From contig CAVTTK010000002.1 of the NCBI GenBank assembly GCA_963737625.1, positions 1,054,001 through 1,118,000 of the forward strand: a stretch of 64,000 bases of DNA, read 5' to 3'. The DNA comes from Bog-756 sp963737625 (GTDB lineage: Bacteria > Actinomycetota > Acidimicrobiia > Acidimicrobiales > RAAP-2). The position numbers were made by a program, and so were the translations under genes. Of the stretch, positions 63,828 to 64,000 are shown piece after piece. A model generated the notes under the pieces. It made no database searches. It saw nothing but the letters and a program-made list of their open reading frames with translations, and was not told the DNA's origin. Numbering within the stretch: position 1 is the stretch's first letter; each line of letters starts with the position of its first letter.

Positions 63828-64000
63828 GTGAGCTCCGAGGGCCGGGCCGATGTCCTCCGGAGCGGCGACCGACCGGTGGCCGTGCACGTGGTGGGCATCG
63901 GGGGCGCCGGCATGAGCGCCATCGCCATCGCACTCGACGCCATCGGGCACACCGTCACCGGGAGCGACCTGAAGGCGTCAGGGGTGACCGATCGGCTGCA
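63828..64000 (+). CDS. murC: UDP-N-acetylmuramate--alanine ligase, N-terminal fragment
   Basis: The frame begins at GTG 63828, with GGAGGG 4 nt upstream, and runs off the window. VAVHVVGIGGAGMSAIAIALDAIGHTVTGSDLKASGVTDRL is the typical MurC Rossmann start. An earlier in-frame GTG at 63777 would add 17 residues with good third-position GC, so the start is not certain. Confidence 0.85.
   Translation, partial: MSSEGRADVLRSGDRPVAVHVVGIGGAGMSAIAIALDAIGHTVTGSDLKASGVTDRL

Overview
The window is high-GC, gene-dense DNA with mostly plus-strand, tightly packed genes and frequent ATGA/GTGA overlaps. Gene content points to an actinobacterium. Markers are an F420/Ddn-type nitroreductase-family protein, a DUF3040 protein, the lexA/LysM/nrdR neighbourhood, the rpsO-pnp-M16 peptidase-dapB order and an mraZ-rsmH division cluster with meso-DAP-type MurE. 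Two secreted proteins carry six-fold 'GYW.VASDGGIF.FG' repeats, which I associate with Acidimicrobiia; that class assignment is inference. No insertion sequence, phage, CRISPR array or rRNA was seen. The only tRNA found is tRNA-Leu(UAG).

Layout. 1-3.4 kb: end of an acyl-CoA dehydrogenase, a MaoC-type hydratase, an SDR, a DUF4214-like/methyltransferase protein and a Ddn-like protein. 3.6-10.9 kb: tRNA-Leu, then a surface-glycan cluster (methyltransferase, two GT4 glycosyltransferases, a Wzm/Wzt-type ABC exporter) interrupted by a lone clpP. 11-18.3 kb: two secreted six-repeat proteins (one with an FG-GAP-like propeller, one with a SpoIID domain) and a 917-residue membrane protein. 18.4-20.7 kb: HAD phosphatase, crotonase, 1-Cys peroxiredoxin. 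20.9-29.9 kb: rpsO, pnp, M16 peptidase, dapB, two TetR regulators, a ferritin-like diiron protein, dapA. 30-43.3 kb: RNase J, ftsK, a D,D-carboxypeptidase, thrB, miaB, miaA, dapF, hflX, dapC. 43.4-46.3 kb: dapD, dapE, aldo/keto reductase. 46.3-50.5 kb: lexA divergent from a LysM operon with three SOS boxes, then nrdR, a PIG-L deacetylase and dinB. 50.7-53.8 kb: DUF3040, ROK kinase, a small conserved protein, HNH protein, LplA-like ligase. 54-64 kb: mraZ, rsmH, ftsL-like, ftsI, murE, mraY, ftsW, murG and the start of murC.

How the genes work together. All six genes of the succinylase DAP/lysine route after aspartate semialdehyde (dapA, B, C, D, E, F) lie within about 20 kb and supply meso-DAP to the MurE encoded here. 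Division (ftsK, ftsI, ftsW), peptidoglycan trimming (S11 carboxypeptidase, SpoIID, LysM protein) and tRNA/RNA housekeeping are interleaved. murF and murD are missing from their usual places in the division cluster.

Points worth a second look: a recurrent TAnnnT element 6-8 nt before start codons, suggesting many leaderless mRNAs; a well-resolved SOS switch between lexA and a LysM operon; a TetR operator embedded in a leaderless promoter; a one-base frameshift in murE and a missing murG stop, which may be assembly errors; and twin six-repeat surface proteins with recent internal duplication.
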